A stretch of 33,365 nt of DNA from the NCBI GenBank assembly GCA_021847795.1, contig JAJZPZ010000019.1, positions 1 through 33,365 on the forward strand. Direction: 5' to 3'. This stretch comes from Nitrospirota bacterium (GTDB lineage Bacteria > Nitrospirota > Thermodesulfovibrionia > Thermodesulfovibrionales > Dissulfurispiraceae). Positions 31,300 to 33,365 of this stretch are shown here, in pieces (positions within the stretch are counted from its first letter, which is position 1; the number at the start of each line of letters is the position of its first letter). A model generated the notes under the pieces. That model saw only the letters and a program-made list of their open reading frames with translations, made no database searches and was not told where the DNA came from. The translations under genes were made by a program, and so were the position numbers.

Positions 31300-31590
31300 T
31301 TATACGCCCTCGATAAAATCGAGCTTCTCACCTTTTTTCAACGTTATTATTGCTTTTTTCTTGTCCGATCTTCTGCCTATGGATTTGCCGAACTTCTTCA
31401 GCTTACCCTTGGTATTAATTACGGCAACCTTCTCCACCTTGACCTTAAATATCTCTTCCATTGCCTTTTTTATCTCATGCTTGTTGGCAGCAGCATCGGC
31501 CTCTATCAGGATCTTTCCTTCCCGCTCTTTCAGGTCCATGCCCTTTTCCGTAAAGAGAGGCTTTTTGATTATGTCGTAAATTAATTTCAT
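31300..31590 (-). CDS. rplW: 50S ribosomal protein uL23
   Basis: 96 aa: YDIIKKPLFTEKGMDLKERE and FKVKVEKVAVINTKGKLKKF with GRRSDKKKAIITLK. Forms the exit-site docking point for trigger factor. 1 nt after rplD, 62 nt before rplB. Confidence 0.97.
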   Translation of the reverse strand: MKLIYDIIKKPLFTEKGMDLKEREGKILIEADAAANKHEIKKAMEEIFKVKVEKVAVINTKGKLKKFGKSIGRRSDKKKAIITLKKGEKLDFIEGV

Positions 31591-31591
31591 C

Positions 31592-32236
31592 CTATGCAGC
31601 CTCCCCGCTTTCCTGAAGCTTCTTCAGAGCATCCGCAGTGAACACAAGGTACTCATACGCCGTCACGTAATACGCGTTCAGGTCATTTACCCCGATAACG
31701 TCAGTGCCCGGTATGTTCCTCACGGAAAGGAGCACGTTCCTGTTATCCTCCGGCAGAACGATGAGCGCCGTCTTACCGGTCAACCCGATATCCTTCAACA
31801 CCTGAAGCATCTCCTTTGTCCTAGGCTTTTCCAGGGGAAGGGTATCAAGCAGCACAACTTCCTTGTCCATGACCTTCATGGTCAGCGCCTTGTACAGGGC
31901 GGCCTTCTTCACATTCCTCGGAAGGTTTATGGAATAATCCCGGGGTTGAGGTCCGAATATTATTGCCCCTCCCCTCCACTGCGGGGCCCTTATGCTGCCC
32001 TGCCTGGCCCTGCCGGTATGCTTCTGCTTGTAAGGTTTTTTTCCACCGCCGCTCACCATTCCCCTTGTCTTTGTCGAATGCGTCCCCTGTCTCTGGTTTG
32101 CAAGGAACGAAACCACATAGGTATGCACCACAGCTTCTGATGCCTCGCTGGCGAACACGGTCCCCGACAGGCTCATCCGGCCCTTCGGTGTGTTCTTTAT
32201 ATCCTTCATCTCTAATGTCATATCGTCTGGCTGCAT
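31592..32236 (-). CDS. rplD: 50S ribosomal protein uL4
   Basis: 214 aa. The loop region TKTRGMVSGGGKKPYKQKHT, followed by GRARQGSIRAPQWRGG, is characteristic. The start at ATG 32236 (MQPDDMTLEMKDI) is chosen for GGAAGGGG about 8 nt before it. An inner ATG at 32221 would also give a family-like start. 1 nt after rplC. Confidence 0.96.
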   Translation of the reverse strand: MQPDDMTLEMKDIKNTPKGRMSLSGTVFASEASEAVVHTYVVSFLANQRQGTHSTKTRGMVSGGGKKPYKQKHTGRARQGSIRAPQWRGGAIIFGPQPRDYSINLPRNVKKAALYKALTMKVMDKEVVLLDTLPLEKPRTKEMLQVLKDIGLTGKTALIVLPEDNRNVLLSVRNIPGTDVIGVNDLNAYYVTAYEYLVFTADALKKLQESGEAA

Positions 32237-32237
32237 A

Positions 32238-32852
32238 CTATTTCCCCTTCCGAATCTCTATGATTGTATCCTTGGGGCCGGGGATTGCGCCTTCTATCAG
32301 GATGAGATTCTGATCAGGACGGACATCTACGACTGTCAGGTTTTTAACAGTGACCCTGTCACAACCCATATGTCCCGCCATTCTCATCCCCCTCCAGACC
32401 CTCGACGGATATGAGCTTCCACCTATGGAGCCCGGCGCCCTGTTGAACATCGAACCGTGAGAGGCCGGACCGCCTTTGAAATTATGCCTTTTCATTACTC
32501 CCTGGAACCCCTTGCCCTTTGAAACGCCGGAAACCGACACGATATCGCCTTTAGTGAAGCTTTCCGCCTTTATCGCATCTCCCACCTTGAATCCGTTCAT
32601 GGGAAATTCTTTTAATATCCTGAACGCGGGGGTCCCTGCCTTTTTGAATACTCCGGCCATAGGCTTGGTTACATTCTTGGCCTTCCGCATCTCGATAAAC
32701 CCGACCTTGACGGCTCCATACCCGTCCGTTTCCGGGGTCTTGACCTGAATGACATAGCATGGCCCGGCCTCGACAACGGTGACAGGCACCAGCCTTCCGT
32801 CTTCCGTAAACACCTGAGTCATTCCGAGTTTCTTCCCAATAATACCTGTCAT
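32238..32852 (-). CDS. rplC: 50S ribosomal protein uL3
   Basis: 204 aa: [20 protein letters not shown], the loop [20 protein letters not shown], and the end [18 protein letters not shown] overlaps the rpsJ stop (ATGA). Confidence 0.98.
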   Translation of the reverse strand: MTGIIGKKLGMTQVFTEDGRLVPVTVVEAGPCYVIQVKTPETDGYGAVKVGFIEMRKAKNVTKPMAGVFKKAGTPAFRILKEFPMNGFKVGDAIKAESFTKGDIVSVSGVSKGKGFQGVMKRHNFKGGPASHGSMFNRAPGSIGGSSYPSRVWRGMRMAGHMGCDRVTVKNLTVVDVRPDQNLILIEGAIPGPKDTIIEIRKGK

Positions 32853-33154
32853 AGCTTTATCTCCACATCTACCCCCGAGGCAAGCTCCAGCTTCATCAGC
32901 GCGTCAACTGTATCAGGGGTCGGATCATAGATATCTATCAGCCTCTTGTGGGTCCTGATCTCGAACTGCTCCCTCGACTTCTTATCCACGTGCGGGGATC
33001 TCAGGATCGTGTATTTGCTGATCTTTGTAGGTAAAGGAACAGGCCCTGCGATCCTGGCCCCTGTCCTCTGGGCAGTATCCACTATTTCCCTTACAGACTG
33101 GTCCAGCAATCTATGGTCGTACGCTTTGAGTTTTATTCTTATTTTTTGGCTCAC
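32849..33154 (-). CDS. rpsJ: 30S ribosomal protein uS10, GTG start
   Basis: 101 aa: [40 protein letters not shown] and [23 protein letters not shown] 33154 is 5 nt after the tuf stop. The GGAG site is within the final Glu codon and stop of tuf. First gene of the S10 operon. Confidence 0.97.
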   Translation of the reverse strand: MSQKIRIKLKAYDHRLLDQSVREIVDTAQRTGARIAGPVPLPTKISKYTILRSPHVDKKSREQFEIRTHKRLIDIYDPTPDTVDALMKLELASGVDVEIKL

Positions 33155-33159
33155 CTTTA

Positions 33160-33365
33160 TTACTCCAGGATCTCTGTAACAACACCGGCGCCCACTGTAC
33201 GGCCGCCCTCTCGAATGGCGAACCTCAGTTCCTTTTCCATCGCTATAGGTGCTATCAGTTCTACGGTTATGGTTATATTGTCTCCGGGCATGATCATCTC
33301 GACCCCCTCAGGCAGATGCGCCACTCCGGTCACATCCGTTGTCCTGAAGTAGAACTGCGGACGGT
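33160..33365 (-). CDS. tuf: elongation factor Tu, C-terminal 68 residues (runs off window)
   Basis: Domain 3 of EF-Tu: [40 protein letters not shown] and the end [20 protein letters not shown]. The 5' part lies beyond the right edge. It precedes rpsJ by 5 nt, as in many str/S10 clusters, so the two are probably cotranscribed. Confidence 0.97.
   Translation of the reverse strand, partial: RPQFYFRTTDVTGVAHLPEGVEMIMPGDNITITVELIAPIAMEKELRFAIREGGRTVGAGVVTEILE

Overview
The window comes from a Gram-negative-type bacterial chromosome of mid GC content. A Tat-exported molybdenum hydroxylase, a CxxCH cytochrome and a ferredoxin-dependent 2-oxoacid oxidoreductase subunit suggest an anaerobic or microaerophilic lineage. 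An uncultured Nitrospirota or Desulfobacterota-like organism would fit, but that is an inference from gene content and not proven. No rRNA, tRNA or CRISPR array was seen.

Left third (1-9.6 kb) is accessory and eroded. It starts with the 5' end of an RTX-type calcium-binding protein gene (minus strand). This is followed by a Y1/RAYT-like transposase element with inverted-repeat ends (301-1314), a broken PAS-GGDEF gene, a frameshifted iorA, an iorB with a large in-frame deletion, and a small diheme cytochrome. Next come an intact PAS-PAS histidine kinase, an orphan VorB-type oxidoreductase subunit, a HigBA-type toxin-antitoxin pair, and a second Y1/RAYT-like element (8523-9566) with the same kind of ends.

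Middle (9.6-18.4 kb) is housekeeping: infB-rbfA-nrnA (minus), rpmB-dciA (plus), tig-clpP-clpX (minus) and a SemiSWEET-type transporter (minus).

Right half (18.4-33.4 kb) is one long minus-strand S10-spc-alpha ribosomal protein block, transcribed from right to left. It runs from the end of tuf through rpsJ to rplQ, then a 29-codon membrane mini-ORF, then a strong intrinsic terminator at 18441-18468. rpmD and adk are absent from their usual places. A probable internal promoter inside the 3' end of map drives infA and the alpha-operon genes. Many starts are GTG or TTG with clear Shine-Dalgarno sequences.

The most unusual signal is in the spacers. At least nine intergenic gaps hold 60-130 nt elements built from 7-nt words repeated in strict register, with the second half roughly the reverse complement of the first. 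The word differs in every gap (GATTNNN, CGTAATG, TACGCTG, TAAATCC and others), but the 7-nt phase and hairpin layout are shared. Several elements run into the neighbouring gene's stop codon. I know of no described mechanism for them. They, and the inverted-repeat-bounded Y1-DnaA_C-like transposase elements, are the best candidates for an undescribed system.
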